A stretch of 64,000 nt of DNA from assembly GCA_023421735.1 (NCBI GenBank), contig JAEZSP010000001.1:124001-188000 (forward strand). The letters run 5' to 3'. The first letter of the stretch is position 1; every line of letters starts with the position of its first letter. The translations under genes and the position numbers were made by a program. Shown piece by piece: positions 27,073 to 36,073 of this stretch. Below the pieces are notes generated by a model, which worked only from the letters and a program-made list of their open reading frames with translations, did no database searches and was not told the origin of the DNA. The stretch is from Bacillota bacterium (GTDB taxonomy: Bacteria > Bacillota_A > Clostridia > Christensenellales > Aristaeellaceae).

Positions 27073-29380
27073 ACGCCACACCTCCTTCTCTTAAATAATA
27101 AACCGAACGGAATACCTGCGAATCCATAGGGTCGCGTTTGCGAAATGCGCCGAACGCAAGCCGCCAGCCGTCTCCCCGTTCGATCAGTTTCATGTCGATG
27201 AGGATTAAAATCGCCGCCATCGCACAAGGGACGCCGAGGGCGCTCTCATCGGACAATGAACGGGCCCAGCCTTCGAGCGATGTATTTGAGGACGGGCGGG
27301 ATAAAATCCGCTTCATGGCGAGGTATGCACGCCGAAGATCTTCGATCCCCGGCAGAGCGCGCACCCAATCTGCGCACGCGCACGCGAGCGTCCATCCACT
27401 CTCCGGTGCCGGCATTCCCGCATAGACGACGCGGTGATAGCCATACGGCACGGTACCGACCGGAAGGAGGCAGACGGCATTGAACGCGCGCGGATCGTCC
27501 GGATATGTGCCGACGAAAGCGTCGAGTGCAGGAAACGCAGCCGCATTTGCGGCGTCTGCCGCCACGATCAGCGTCCCCTGCGGCGACCGGACGAGTTCCT
27601 CGTCCAATTGCCCGCGCGTCATGATGCGATCACCATTCACAGAATATGCCCTATTATATATCACCTCTGTTAAGAATGCCGCCAAAAGCGCGTCTTGCGT
27701 GCCCGCTGCGCGCGCGATAATTTCGGCTTGCCCGGCGGGCATGATTGCGCGAACCTCAAGTTCGACCGACTGGCGCCCGTTAAATTCGTTGACAAACGGC
27801 GCATAGAGAACATCCGCCTCCCCCGCCAATCTGTCGGCGCGCGCACCTTCCCGAAACGCGATCGCACGCAACATATTCGTGCCGTCGTTGAGCCTCAGGC
27901 TCAAATGCGCCTTGTCGCGCCCCACGCGCCGTGCCTCCGCGACGTTTGCCCGGGTGCGCAAAATCGGCGCCGGATTCCCCATGCCCGTTGGCGCAAAAAG
28001 CTCCGTCAGCGCGACAAAAACCGTGTCCAATTCCTCGAAGCGCGCCTCCATGTCATATTCACTCACGGGAATATACAAAGTGGGGTCGGCGCGCTCTCGC
28101 AGACAATCGTCCAGTGCGTCCGCAAATGCGGAGATCCGATCCCGATCAATGGTAAGACCCGCCGCCTGCGCATGCCCACCAAACTTCACCATATGCGTCC
28201 GGACGGCGGTCAGTGCGTCGTGAATGTCGATGCCAGGAATGCTCCTGCAGGAACCGACGCCCGTCTCCCCATCCAGCGCGATGAGGATCGTCGGCATGTA
28301 ATACTTTTCGACCAGGCGGGACGCTGCGAGCCCGATGACGCCGCGGTTCCAGCCTTCGCCCGCGAGTACGATCGCGCGATGCGCGATAAAATCGAACCTT
28401 TCGAGCTTCCGATCCGCCTCTTCGAGAATTTCCTCCTCGTATTTCTTGCGCAGTGCATTTTCGGCATTCAGTTCGCTCGCAAAGGCGCGCGCCTCATCGG
28501 CGTCGTCCGTCGTCAAAAGCCTGTACGCCCGGCTTGCGGAACCAACCCGACCGGAAGCGTTCAAGCGCGGGCCGATCTGAAAGCCCAGCATACCGGACGA
28601 AAACGGTTTATCTGCCAATCCGGCAGCCTGCCTGAGTTCGTCGATGCCCAGACGCGGGCGCGCGTTCATGGCATCGAGACCAAGCTTCACGATCGCGCGA
28701 TTTTCACCCGTGAGCGGCACGACATCCGCAACGGTTGCGAGTGCAGTGAGGTCGATATAGTCCATCGCCGCCTCCCGCCCAAGAAGTGCGGCTGCCACTT
28801 GAAACGCCACGCCCGCGCCGCACAGATATTTTTCAGGATAATCGCCAACCAATGGATTGACAACGATGCAATCAGGCAACGCGGGACCCGGTTTATGGTG
28901 ATCGGTCACGAGAACCGTAAGCCCCAATCCACGCGCAAGCGCGACAAGCTCTACGGATGTGATGCCGCAATCAACCGTCATGAGAAGATCGCATCGTTTT
29001 GCGATCTCGCGCACCGCGTTCTCGTTTAGCCCGTATCCCTCGTCGTGTCGCGAAGGTAGATAAACTTCGACCAAAGCGCCCATGCGCGCGAGCGTCAGTT
29101 GCATGATGGCCGCAGCGGTCACGCCATCCACGTCATAATCCCCATAGACACATATTTTTTGCCCCGCTTGGATCGCCGAACGGAGGGCATCCGCAGCAGC
29201 CGTTGCGCCGCCAAGAAGCGCTGGATCATGCAGCATTGCGGCGCTTGGCTTCAAAAATGCGCGCGCTGCAGCAACGGACGAGATGCCGCGCGCCACGAGC
29301 AGCCGATACAGGGGTTCCGGCATGCCCTCCGGCCTCTCGAATTCTGCAGCCGCTCTTCCACGCTTCCGGTAAATGCGCAT
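27059..29380 (-). CDS. recJ: single-stranded-DNA-specific exonuclease RecJ
   Basis: RecJ is the 5'-3' single-strand exonuclease of recombination and mismatch repair. The 773-residue protein shows the DHH phosphoesterase motifs DYDVDG (81-86), DCGIT and DHHKPG, and a later DHHA1 domain with GGHAQAAGLTI, followed by the OB-like region and a C-terminal extension typical of Firmicutes RecJ. The start has GGAGG 6 bp upstream. It sits between secF and relA, a common clostridial order. It is separated from secF by a stem-loop (29410-29451). Confidence 0.96.
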   Translation of the reverse strand: MRIYRKRGRAAAEFERPEGMPEPLYRLLVARGISSVAAARAFLKPSAAMLHDPALLGGATAAADALRSAIQAGQKICVYGDYDVDGVTAAAIMQLTLARMGALVEVYLPSRHDEGYGLNENAVREIAKRCDLLMTVDCGITSVELVALARGLGLTVLVTDHHKPGPALPDCIVVNPLVGDYPEKYLCGAGVAFQVAAALLGREAAMDYIDLTALATVADVVPLTGENRAIVKLGLDAMNARPRLGIDELRQAAGLADKPFSSGMLGFQIGPRLNASGRVGSASRAYRLLTTDDADEARAFASELNAENALRKKYEEEILEEADRKLERFDFIAHRAIVLAGEGWNRGVIGLAASRLVEKYYMPTILIALDGETGVGSCRSIPGIDIHDALTAVRTHMVKFGGHAQAAGLTIDRDRISAFADALDDCLRERADPTLYIPVSEYDMEARFEELDTVFVALTELFAPTGMGNPAPILRTRANVAEARRVGRDKAHLSLRLNDGTNMLRAIAFREGARADRLAGEADVLYAPFVNEFNGRQSVELEVRAIMPAGQAEIIARAAGTQDALLAAFLTEVIYNRAYSVNGDRIMTRGQLDEELVRSPQGTLIVAADAANAAAFPALDAFVGTYPDDPRAFNAVCLLPVGTVPYGYHRVVYAGMPAPESGWTLACACADWVRALPGIEDLRRAYLAMKRILSRPSSNTSLEGWARSLSDESALGVPCAMAAILILIDMKLIERGDGWRLAFGAFRKRDPMDSQVFRSVYYLREGGVACEST

Positions 29381-29409
29381 CCATATCCTCCGTAAAATTC
29401 CAGATAAAC

Positions 29410-29451
29410 GAATTAGGAATCTCGCCGCGAAAACGGTTCGATTCCTAATTC
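29410..29451 (-). repeat. 12-bp inverted repeat between secF and recJ
   Basis: GAATTAGGAATC (29410-29421) and GATTCCTAATTC (29440-29451) are perfectly complementary with an 18-nt loop. On the minus strand only a weak T-rich stretch (GTTTATC) follows, so it may be a leaky terminator or an mRNA-processing hairpin that lowers recJ expression relative to secDF. Confidence 0.65.
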
Positions 29452-29465
29452 AGCCGTTGGATTCT

Positions 29466-31076
29466 TTACGCCTTGGCGGGCTTCTTGGTGTCCTTGCTCG
29501 CGTGCTTGGCGATCCGCTTATCCATCCAGATCGCCCAAACCTGCGTGGCGAGGAAGACGGAGGAGTACACGCCAGCGAGCATGCCGACGATCAGCGGGAA
29601 CACGAACTCACGAATGGCGTCCACGCCAAATGCGTAGAGGAACACCAGTGCGACCAACGTCGTGATCGAGGTATTGATCGTACGGCCCAGCGTTGCGCCG
29701 ACGGCATTTTCGACGACATCCTTCTTCGGTGCCTGCGTGAAGCCCGGCTTCTTGGCAACCTCGCGCACGCGGTCAAAAATGATGATCGTGTTATTGATCG
29801 AATAACCGATGATGGTCAATATCGCCGCGATGAACGGGCTATTCGCCTGGAAGAACTTGCTGAAGAAGACCATGAACGCGTACATGATTGCGACATCGTG
29901 CACCAGTGCGCCCAGCGCAATCACGCCCGAATAGAAGTCAAAGCGAATCGCGATATAGGCCAGCATGCACAGGAAGGCGATCAGGAGCGCCTTGATGGCG
30001 TTTGCAATCAAATCGCGGCCGGCGGTCGCGCTGACGTGGTCGATCTGCACATAGATGAAGTCCGGATACTTCGCCTTCATCTCGTTCTCGATCATGGCGC
30101 GTGCCTTGGTTGTCTGCGTCTCTATGGAGACCAACAGCCTGAGCGACGTCCCGGTCTCGGGCGTCTCGACAACAGCGTCGGTTGCGGTGGGCTCCACGGT
30201 TGCTTCCGCAGACGGCGCAGGGGTGGTATCGGTTGCCGCCACATCGGTGGGCGCAGGAGTCTCGGTGGCGGCGGCTTCAGCGGCAGCCGCTGCTTCCGCG
30301 GCGGGGTCATAGCGAATCGCCTTGACGGCCTGCACGGAGTAGCCCAAGTCTTCGAGATACGCGGTCACCTGATCGGCAACTACCGAACTGTCAAACTCGG
30401 TGCCAATTTCGTACTCGCCGTAAAAACCGCCCGAGTACACGGCATCGTAGTCGTTGGTATTGATCATGCGGCTATTGATATAGCCGTAATCGGTCTGGCT
30501 CGCCGACGGGAAGATGCTCTCGACGGCGGACTTCATGTTGTCCTTCAGGCCCTTCGTCTCATCGACGAGCGCGAGCCGGATCTGAAGATCGGTCAGTTTA
30601 TCCTGCGTAATATTCGATTTATCAAGATTCAGGATGCCCACATAAGGCGTCGCGGTCGGCTCAACGGTCGCTTCGACGGTCGCCTCTGCAGTGGTCGCGG
30701 CAGTCGCCTCCGCGGTGGTTTCGGCTGTCGTCGCAGCAGTCGTATCGGCGGTGGTTTCGGCGGTCGCCGCTGCGGTTTCTTCGGCCGCAGCGGAGGCAGA
30801 TGCCGCCGCAAGAACCTCCGCGCGCTTTTTCAAAGACGCCTCGGTCGGCTCGGTCTTTGTAACCTGATAATTGGAATAGCCGGCTTCCGATAGAATCGCG
30901 TATACGTCGTTGACGTCATAGCTCTCGCCCACCGAATAGGTCAAAAGCGATCCGCCCGTAAAGTCAATGCCGAGGTTGATTCCAAATCCCACTACCTGCA
31001 AAATCACAGCAATAACGACGATCGCGGCTGAAATGGCGAGGAGGATATTTGTATTCCCGGTAAATCTTCTTTTCAT
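29466..31076 (-). CDS. secF: protein translocase subunit SecF with low-complexity insertions
   Basis: SecF works with SecD and SecYEG, using the proton motive force to pull proteins across the membrane. The protein has TM1, the GIDFTGGSLLTY motif (about 37-47), the periplasmic-type domain, then the five-helix bundle with ALVHDVAIMYAFMVFF, IGYSINNTIIIFDRVRE and TSITTLVALVFLY. At about 536 residues it is far longer than the usual 300, because two Ala/Thr/Glu-rich segments (residues 91-143 and 259-309) are inserted in the external loop. The start at 31076 is 9 bp from GGGAGG. Confidence 0.95.
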   Translation of the reverse strand: MKRRFTGNTNILLAISAAIVVIAVILQVVGFGINLGIDFTGGSLLTYSVGESYDVNDVYAILSEAGYSNYQVTKTEPTEASLKKRAEVLAAASASAAAEETAAATAETTADTTAATTAETTAEATAATTAEATVEATVEPTATPYVGILNLDKSNITQDKLTDLQIRLALVDETKGLKDNMKSAVESIFPSASQTDYGYINSRMINTNDYDAVYSGGFYGEYEIGTEFDSSVVADQVTAYLEDLGYSVQAVKAIRYDPAAEAAAAAEAAATETPAPTDVAATDTTPAPSAEATVEPTATDAVVETPETGTSLRLLVSIETQTTKARAMIENEMKAKYPDFIYVQIDHVSATAGRDLIANAIKALLIAFLCMLAYIAIRFDFYSGVIALGALVHDVAIMYAFMVFFSKFFQANSPFIAAILTIIGYSINNTIIIFDRVREVAKKPGFTQAPKKDVVENAVGATLGRTINTSITTLVALVFLYAFGVDAIREFVFPLIVGMLAGVYSSVFLATQVWAIWMDKRIAKHASKDTKKPAKA

Positions 31077-31091
31077 GATCTGCATCCTCCC

Positions 31092-32375
31092 TTACCGCGT
31101 ATAAAGCCAGTTGGCTTTATACCCGAGTTTCAAAATCAGCTTCATCAGCCCGCGCGTAATGAAAATCGCAGTGAGGAAGGACGTCAGGACGCCGATGAGG
31201 AGCGTCGTCGCAAAGCCCTTGATGGTGCCGGTTCCGAAGATAAGCAGAACCACAGCCGCGATCATAGTCGTCACGTTTGAGTCAAGGATCGAGGAGAACG
31301 CGTTCTTGTATCCGAACCGAAGCGCGTTCGTGAGCGTGCGTCCGCTCTTGAGTTCCTCGCGGAAGCGCTCAAAGATGATGACATTCGCGTCGACTGCCAT
31401 ACCGATTGAGAGCAGGATACCGGCAACGCCCTGGAGCGTGAGCTGCACCTCGAGAATCGCGAGCACGTAGAACACGATGAGCACGTAGATCGTAAGCGCA
31501 AGACTGGCGGCAATGCCGGGCAGACGATAAAACAAGGTCATGAAGAGGATGATCGTGAGAAGACCCAGGATGCCCGCAATGATCGCGCCGTCAATGGCCT
31601 GGAAACCGAGCGTTGCGGAAATGGCGCGGGTTTCGGACTCCTCGATATCAAGCGGCAGGGAACCGGACTGAATGAGCATCGCCAGTTCCTTGGCCTTGTT
31701 GTAAGATTCTTCTTCCGAAATGGTTGCGGCAGTTCCGAAGGTGATGACGCCGCTGCCGCCGGTGATTGCAGAATTGACCGTCGGCGATGAAATCTCCTCA
31801 TCATCGAGGTAAATCGAAATCGCCTGGTTGAGGTAAGTGGTCGTCGCCTCTGCGAACTTTTTGGTGCCGACGGCGTCGAGTTTAAAGGCGACGTCGTACA
31901 GCTGATTTTCCGAGTCCCTCGACACATAGCAGCTCTCGACGTTCGACCCTTCGAGGATCACATTGCCGTTCGGGTCACGGAACTCAAGGTGCGCGGGTTT
32001 CCCGATGATATCCACAACCTGCTGCGGATCCTCGACATCCGGTATCTCAACGCGGATCGCATCATTTCCCTGGCGCGCGACAGTTGCCTCGGTATAACCC
32101 GCATTGGTCAGGCGGTTTCTCAGAACCGTGACGGTACTGTCCATCAAGTCGCTAAAGTTATCGACGCTCGGATCCTTCGCCACATACACGACGGAAATAC
32201 CGCCCTGCAGGTCAAGACCCAGGCTGATCGACTCACCGACCGGTTTGATCTGGTACTTGCCAATCTTCGTGTTCGATGTGAAGCTGCTAAACTTCAGGCC
32301 GTTGAACGCCAAAAGCGCCACCAGCGCGATCAGCACGACGATGACCGCAAGCTTGATCCAACTCTTTGCTCTCAT
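31092..32375 (-). CDS. secD: protein translocase subunit SecD
   Basis: SecD, partner of SecF, is seen here with TM1 (WIKLAVIVVLIALVALLAF), the GLDLQGGISVVY motif, the external domain, and the C-terminal helices containing SIGMAVDANVIIFERFREEL and TLLIGVLTSFLTAIFITRGLM. It has 427 residues. The ATG at 32375 follows GGGAGG by about 9 bp. It is the first gene of the long minus-strand run down to the cyclophilins and has a consensus promoter. secF follows after 15 bp. Confidence 0.97.
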   Translation of the reverse strand: MRAKSWIKLAVIVVLIALVALLAFNGLKFSSFTSNTKIGKYQIKPVGESISLGLDLQGGISVVYVAKDPSVDNFSDLMDSTVTVLRNRLTNAGYTEATVARQGNDAIRVEIPDVEDPQQVVDIIGKPAHLEFRDPNGNVILEGSNVESCYVSRDSENQLYDVAFKLDAVGTKKFAEATTTYLNQAISIYLDDEEISSPTVNSAITGGSGVITFGTAATISEEESYNKAKELAMLIQSGSLPLDIEESETRAISATLGFQAIDGAIIAGILGLLTIILFMTLFYRLPGIAASLALTIYVLIVFYVLAILEVQLTLQGVAGILLSIGMAVDANVIIFERFREELKSGRTLTNALRFGYKNAFSSILDSNVTTMIAAVVLLIFGTGTIKGFATTLLIGVLTSFLTAIFITRGLMKLILKLGYKANWLYTR

Positions 32376-32439
32376 CCGGTTGTCCTCCCTGCTTGTGGCC
32401 GCAACAGCCGCCACGATGCATCTATCATAACAGTTTTCT

Positions 32440-32468
32440 ATTATAACGTAAAGTTCCTGAAACGTCAA
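32440..32468 (-). promoter_or_regulatory. promoter of the secDF operon
   Basis: On the minus strand TTGACG (32468-32463) and TATAAT (32445-32440) are separated by exactly 17 bp, 65 bp before secD. This is one of the strongest predicted promoters here and probably drives the downstream chain of genes. Confidence 0.8.
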
Positions 32469-32532
32469 TGACCAATTGCAAAATCGGTTGCAAGATGCTA
32501 CCATATATGCATTCATTCAGCCGGAGGTGTCT

Positions 32533-33372
32533 ATGCGCATTGCATCAACTCCCCATTGCCACACGACATTCGTGGATGGCAAATCCACCGCCGAGGAAAT
32601 GGTACGCGCGGCGATTGCGGCGGGCTTTGTTTCCCTCGGCTTCTCTGAGCACGGCCCGCAAAAAATCGATCCCGCCTACGGGCTTCGGAATGCGGATATC
32701 GCCGTATACCGGGAGACCGTCCTCTCCTTGCAGAAAACGTACGCACGCGACCTGCGCATCCATTTGGGTATCGAGCGCGACCTTTATTCCCATGCGGATC
32801 GTGCGGATTACGCGTATACAATCGGTGCCTGCCATTATTTCCTGTACGGCGACGACGACAATCCGTCGTTTTGCCCGGTGGACGGCAATTTTGAAGAACT
32901 GCGCGCCTACAGGGACAATCTCCTGGGCGGCGACGGCGCGGGGGTGGCTGTCCGCTATTTTGAGATGGCGGGCCGCTATGCCGCGCAATATCGCCCGGAC
33001 ATCTTCGCGCACTTTGATCTCATCAAAAAGCAGAACCGGGACGCCCGTCTCTACGACCCGAACGACCCTAGAGTCGTGAAGGCCGCATTTGATGCGCTCG
33101 AACGGATCCGCGAATCCGGCGCGCTTCTCGAGGTCAACACCGGCGGGATGGCGCGCGGGTACATGGACGCGCCGTATCCCGACATGCGCTATCTGAAAAG
33201 GTGGAACCGGATGGGCGGGCGCGTGATCGTCGGCTCGGACTGCCATTTCGCGCCGCACATCGCCTTCGGCTTCGACGTGGTGCCGGACACGCTTTTACAG
33301 GCGGGCTTTGAGACCGCGTGGCGGCTGGGCGCGGCGGGCGAGCCGCTGTTTGTCGAATTCCCTATATCGTAA
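32533..33372 (+). CDS. PHP-domain phosphatase (HisK histidinol-phosphatase type)
   Basis: The 279-residue protein has the PHP-domain motifs TPHCHTTF (first metal histidines), FSEHGP, and the late SDCHFAPHIAFGFD. This architecture fits the histidinol-phosphatase HisK group, which removes phosphate from L-histidinol phosphate. No other his genes are nearby, so a different phosphoester substrate is possible. The ATG at 32533 has CGGAGG 5 bp upstream. It is convergent with, and overlaps by 11 bp, the PhnP-like gene. Confidence 0.85.
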   Translation: MRIASTPHCHTTFVDGKSTAEEMVRAAIAAGFVSLGFSEHGPQKIDPAYGLRNADIAVYRETVLSLQKTYARDLRIHLGIERDLYSHADRADYAYTIGACHYFLYGDDDNPSFCPVDGNFEELRAYRDNLLGGDGAGVAVRYFEMAGRYAAQYRPDIFAHFDLIKKQNRDARLYDPNDPRVVKAAFDALERIRESGALLEVNTGGMARGYMDAPYPDMRYLKRWNRMGGRVIVGSDCHFAPHIAFGFDVVPDTLLQAGFETAWRLGAAGEPLFVEFPIS

Positions 33373-34195
33373 TGTTCAGTCCGTCATAGGCCACGGCGTA
33401 CCCCCGCGCGCGCGTCCAGCGCTCGAGCACGGCGTGCGGCGGCGTGCCTTCATGGGAGATATGGGTGGCGTAGACCTTCTCACACCCGAGGCGCGCGGCG
33501 CAGACCGCAACCTCATCGGCGCACATATGCCCCCCGCCGGGCGTGCCCGGGCCATAGGTCTGATCGACGGCTGCCGCGCCGATTTTGAAATCGAGCGATT
33601 CGAGGAGAGACCATGCGGCGCTTGTGAAAAGCGGCGTGTCGCAGGCATAGAAAAACGCCGCGTCACCCTTTTTCACGATGTACATGACGGAGCCACCCGC
33701 CCGGTCATGTGCGGACTCCACCGCGATGATCTCGTACGCCCCATGCCGTACGCGCGCCCCGTGCGTGACCTCCAACACATTGACGTTCAACATCGCGCGC
33801 CACTCGCTCGTCATGAGCGTCGCGCCGGATTCTTCGCGCGCGAGTGCGTCGGACATGCGCGCCATGCACACCTCTTCCGCGATGAGCGTGATCTGTTTCG
33901 GATCGACCGTCGCGTAATCCGCAAGCCGCGTGATGAAGTGACCCGCGTCAAAGTGGTCGGAATGCGCGTGCGTTTGAAGGAGGCAGGAGACTTCGCTCAA
34001 ATTCACGCCGTATGCTTGCGCCGCCGTCGCCGCATCCGGACCCAGATCGATCAGGATTTCTCCATCAATCAACACGGACGACCTGCGGCGGAAATCCTTT
34101 CCGCCGTTTTTTCGCGCCGCCCTGCACATGTCGCACCTGCAAAATGGGAGCGGATTGGCGGTTGCCGCACCCGTGCCTAAAAACAGTATCTCCAT
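33362..34195 (-). CDS. PhnP-like MBL-fold phosphodiesterase
   Basis: The protein of about 277 residues has an MBL fold with the motif THAHSDHFD and starts MEILFLGTGAATANPLPFCRCDMC, whose cysteines resemble the zinc-stabilised loop of PhnP-type cyclic phosphodiesterases. No phosphonate genes are near, so the substrate is uncertain. The ATG at 34195 is preferred over the GTG at 34201. It begins just after the sulfatase stop on the same strand. It overlaps the opposite gene by 11 bp at its 3' end with no visible terminator. Confidence 0.8.
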   Translation of the reverse strand: MEILFLGTGAATANPLPFCRCDMCRAARKNGGKDFRRRSSVLIDGEILIDLGPDAATAAQAYGVNLSEVSCLLQTHAHSDHFDAGHFITRLADYATVDPKQITLIAEEVCMARMSDALAREESGATLMTSEWRAMLNVNVLEVTHGARVRHGAYEIIAVESAHDRAGGSVMYIVKKGDAAFFYACDTPLFTSAAWSLLESLDFKIGAAAVDQTYGPGTPGGGHMCADEVAVCAARLGCEKVYATHISHEGTPPHAVLERWTRARGYAVAYDGLNITI

Positions 34196-34204
34196 ATTCA
34201 CCGC

Positions 34205-35743
34205 CTATCTTGCGCCGCGTTCGCGCATGAACGCCTGCTCGGCGTCCGTGGGCGGAACGATATCGCCCGTTTCAATGTAAAATCGAAGCATGCGATCCCG
34301 CATTTCTGCCAAGACATGCGCACATGCGGGGTCGTGGATCCGGTTCACCGTCTCGCCCGGATCGCTTTTCAAATCGTACAGCTCGTCCCGTTCATGGATG
34401 CGCGCCACGTATTTATAGTCCTTCGTACGCAGCATCGTTCCCTTCGAGTGATAAAACACGTCGCCTTCTTCGGCCTGCAGGCTCAACCGCGGCCAGTAAA
34501 TCTGATCCGGGGTGGGCGAAAGATTCTCATGTTCGGATGCCTGATATTCCCCGCGCCGTCTGCCGCCTTCGCAGAACACGGCGTCCCGGTGCGAACGTTC
34601 CCCCGCGAGGAGAGGCACGAGTGATCGGCTGAAATTGTCGCAACTTTTCGGCATACCGAGAAGTTCTTCCATGGTCGCCACAAAGTCCGTATTCTCGACG
34701 AGCGCATCGCGGATACCGGGGGCGATCTGCGTTCCCTTCGCGGGCTTGATGATCATGGGAATGTGCGTCAAACAGTCCTCAAACGTATTCTGTGTCTTTT
34801 CCACCAGGCCATAGTCGCCCGTGAAGTCGCCGTGGTCACTCATAAACAGAAACACCGTGTCGTCGTACTGTCCGGCGCGTTTGAGAGAATCCACGAGCAT
34901 GCCCGCCCAATGATCCACGCGCGCGCACATGGCGAGATAGCACTGGCGAATGTCGTCCCAATCATTTTCTGACAGCCGCCCGAGACGCATCCGCTCATGA
35001 AGGCCGCCCAGGATCGCGGGAAGCTGCGACAGATCTGCGTCTTTGATGCGACCGGGGAGCTTCGCGCGATCGATCAGGTCGAGCCACTTTTGTTCGACCA
35101 TATAGGGTGGATGCGGCGAGACGATGGCCGCATAAACGCAGAAGGGCTTATCCCCGTAGCGCCCGCTTTCGATATATTCGCACGCCTTTCTGACGTGGCG
35201 ATAGTCGGTTGCCGAAAAGCCGCCGCGCACTTCGTCGCCTTGATCATCGAGGTTTTCCGCAGGCAGCACCCCGCGATAAAACGAATAATAATGGGGATTG
35301 GTCTCGGGATCGCCCGGGGGCATCAACCCAGCAGCCGCCCGGTCGGCAACCTTGTTGGGATCGCCGCGCAGAACCAGGTCGTGTTCATCCGCGAATTCAT
35401 TCATCCATCCGGGTGCGGATGTGTCCGCAAAGTCGTTCTTTCCGCCCCAGAAAACGTGCCAACCCGCGCGCTTGACATTTCGCAAAAAGCAGGGCTCGTC
35501 TGCGCCAAGTTCGAAGCGCATGGTCCTGTGTCCGCGCACATGGGTGTACCGCCCGCTCATGAGGCTGCAGCGGCTTGGGGTACACACGGGATTCTGGCAG
35601 AAGGCGTTTCGGAATGAAACCGCATCGCCCTTTGCCAATGTGTCCAGATTCGGCGTATACGACGCCGGATTCCCGAGATGGCCGAGCGCGTCCGCACGAA
35701 AGTGATCCGCGATGAGGATCACAACGTTCGGTTTTTTCTTCAT
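34205..35743 (-). CDS. sulfatase (arylsulfatase/alkaline phosphatase superfamily)
   Basis: The 512-residue protein has the type I sulfatase signature CTPSRCSLMSGRY, with the formylglycine precursor cysteine at residue 54, metal residues in IADHFRADALGH near the start, and FMSDHGDFTGDYGL later. No signal peptide is visible, so it should act inside the cell on imported sulfated sugars or other sulfate esters. The Cys type requires a maturase such as anSME in anaerobes, not seen in the window. The start at 35743 follows GGAGG by 8 bp. Confidence 0.93.
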   Translation of the reverse strand: MKKKPNVVILIADHFRADALGHLGNPASYTPNLDTLAKGDAVSFRNAFCQNPVCTPSRCSLMSGRYTHVRGHRTMRFELGADEPCFLRNVKRAGWHVFWGGKNDFADTSAPGWMNEFADEHDLVLRGDPNKVADRAAAGLMPPGDPETNPHYYSFYRGVLPAENLDDQGDEVRGGFSATDYRHVRKACEYIESGRYGDKPFCVYAAIVSPHPPYMVEQKWLDLIDRAKLPGRIKDADLSQLPAILGGLHERMRLGRLSENDWDDIRQCYLAMCARVDHWAGMLVDSLKRAGQYDDTVFLFMSDHGDFTGDYGLVEKTQNTFEDCLTHIPMIIKPAKGTQIAPGIRDALVENTDFVATMEELLGMPKSCDNFSRSLVPLLAGERSHRDAVFCEGGRRRGEYQASEHENLSPTPDQIYWPRLSLQAEEGDVFYHSKGTMLRTKDYKYVARIHERDELYDLKSDPGETVNRIHDPACAHVLAEMRDRMLRFYIETGDIVPPTDAEQAFMRERGAR

Positions 35744-35779
35744 AGCATGTTCCTCCGTATCGCAATCTTGCTGCACAAA

Positions 35780-35808
35780 AGCATAACATTGCACCCCTTG
35801 CCTGTCAA
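35780..35808 (-). promoter_or_regulatory. promoter of the sulfatase gene
   Basis: On the minus strand TTGACA (35808-35803) and TATGCT (35785-35780) are 17 bp apart, 37 bp before the start codon. Confidence 0.7.
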
Positions 35809-35812
35809 GGGG
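35794..35812. promoter_or_regulatory. palindromic operator candidate over the sulfatase -35
   Basis: CCCCTTG (35794-35800) and CAAGGGG (35806-35812) form a perfect 7-bp palindrome with a 5-bp centre that covers the -35 hexamer, a position suited to repression. The rest of the 330-bp gap to 36073 holds only the ROK promoter and a short direct repeat TTCTACGG. Confidence 0.5.
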
Positions 35813-36003
35813 AACGCCGCACAAACCGCGCGTATGCATACGACGAAAGCTCCGGAAGAATGATTCTACGGAAACAAACTGCTTCTACGGCCCTTTCGCA
35901 TTCAATCGGACGGTACGGAACTGCGCATAACCGCCATTTGCGTTCGTTCGGTTTTTTAAGGCATTTCCGTGGACATGCCGCGCCGAATTTATACCTGATG
36001 CGG

Positions 36004-36032
36004 TTGTAATTTACAGATACATCTGATAAAAT
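36004..36032 (+). promoter_or_regulatory. promoter of the ROK-kinase operon
   Basis: TTGTAA (36004-36009) and TAAAAT (36027-36032) are 17 bp apart, about 40 bp before the ROK gene start. Confidence 0.6.
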
Positions 36033-36073
36033 AGAAAGTAATATTTGAACACAGCGCGCGGCGGAGGAAAAGC

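Noticed and set aside
29430..29452. GGTTCGATTCC, resembling a tRNA T-arm
   Set aside because: The flanks do not form a T stem, acceptor or anticodon arm; the bases belong to the 12-bp inverted repeat between secF and recJ.
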